Assembly (NCBI GenBank): GCA_028820655.1
Contig: JAPPIK010000048.1
Location: forward strand, 89,082 to 153,081
Direction: 5' to 3'
Source: Candidatus Poribacteria bacterium
GTDB lineage: Bacteria > Poribacteria > WGA-4E > JAJDTR01
DNA length: 64,000 nucleotides
The first letter of the stretch is position 1; each line of letters begins with the position of its first letter. The notes beneath the pieces are model-generated. The model made no database searches. It saw only the letters and a program-made list of their open reading frames with translations, and was not told where the DNA came from. Below, one piece after another: positions 63,850 through 64,000 of this stretch. The translations under genes and the position numbers were made by a program.

Positions 63850-64000
63850 ATGCCAGTTTTTGACGCAAAAGCCTTAGAATTTTGGGAAGAGAACGGTTAC
63901 GTCGTTGTACCGGAGGCGGTACCACTTGAGAATTGCCGCGCCGCCGAACAAGCCGTCTGGGATTTTCTTGAAATGGACCGCGACAATCCAGACAGTTGGT
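63850..64000 (+). CDS. Phytanoyl-CoA dioxygenase (PhyH) family protein 6, N-terminus only
   Basis: 50 codons before the window ends. The start matches other PhyH proteins (LEFWEENGYVVVPEAVPLEN, then CRAAEQAVWDFLEM). The ATG has GAGGAG 6 nt upstream. The catalytic HxD lies beyond the window, so activity cannot be checked. Confidence 0.75.
   Translation, partial: MPVFDAKALEFWEENGYVVVPEAVPLENCRAAEQAVWDFLEMDRDNPDSW

Noticed and set aside
1..64000. tRNA or rRNA genes
   Set aside because: I looked for TPsiC-like GGTTCGA arms and acceptor pairs and for rRNA landmarks and found none I could support; a tRNAscan run would decide.

Overview
The window reads as a chromosomal segment of a Gram-negative-type, non-model bacterium. 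The gene repertoire resembles Candidatus Poribacteria or a related sponge-associated or marine lineage: six phytanoyl-CoA dioxygenase-like (PhyH) genes, a sulfatase-like and a sulfotransferase gene, TolB-like propellers, four xylose-isomerase-like TIM barrels, a Gfo/Idh/MocA oxidoreductase and a DUF6807 protein. A waaF-like heptosyltransferase suggests an LPS-type envelope. This placement rests on remembered gene content; there is no rRNA or other decisive marker here. I recognised no rRNA, tRNA, CRISPR array, prophage or transposase gene.

Layout. 1-3 kb (minus strand): a partial TPR-metallopeptidase, then a tandem-FHA protein and an ECF sigma factor in one operon. 3.3-6.1 kb (plus): a 7Fe ferredoxin fused to a membrane/HSP20-like module, and bioA. 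6.2-11.8 kb (minus): a secreted propeller, an S55 peptidase-like protein, and a two-gene unit of NapG/MauM-like ferredoxin plus SufR-like regulator. 12-13.9 kb (plus): GT9 heptosyltransferase and HAD phosphatase. 13.9-30.4 kb (minus, accessory): TIM-barrel isomerase, cyclase, two PhyH genes, two paralogous polytopic membrane proteins around a GT39-like glycosyltransferase, two tandemly duplicated TolB-like propellers, a third PhyH and a glycosyl-hydrolase-like protein. 31-39 kb (plus): two more PhyH genes, a D-2-hydroxyacid dehydrogenase, two isomerases, citramalate synthase and a DUF6807 protein. 39-50 kb (minus): M14 peptidase, isomerase, Gfo/Idh/MocA, sulfotransferase, HEPN/MNT pair, sulfatase-like protein, CtpA protease and gatA. 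50-62 kb: small genes, gatC, pcrA, guaA, a class III aminotransferase, argS, a rhodanese and an M28 peptidase. The right end is a hairpin-repeat array followed by the start of a sixth PhyH gene.

Housekeeping genes (gatA, gatC, pcrA, guaA, argS, cimA, bioA) are scattered among accessory catabolic genes. The 31-43 kb cluster could let the cell take up and dismantle modified sugars, sugar acids or related organics: dioxygenases, isomerases, two dehydrogenases and DUF6807.

The most unusual content is non-coding. At least six families of short dispersed repeats occur: a 35-36 bp AGCGAG element (nine full or near-full copies, one inserted into another repeat); a roughly 180 bp MITE-like element with 10-bp terminal inverted repeats (two copies, each just upstream of a gene); a roughly 205 bp element with 16-bp inverted ends and one related copy; a 49-50 bp double palindrome (three copies); GTAGGAGCGAT-type and GTAGG-type motifs; and a 1.3 kb array of twelve CACTCC/GGAGTG hairpins whose flanking base pairs covary. 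No autonomous element that could mobilise them is present in the window.
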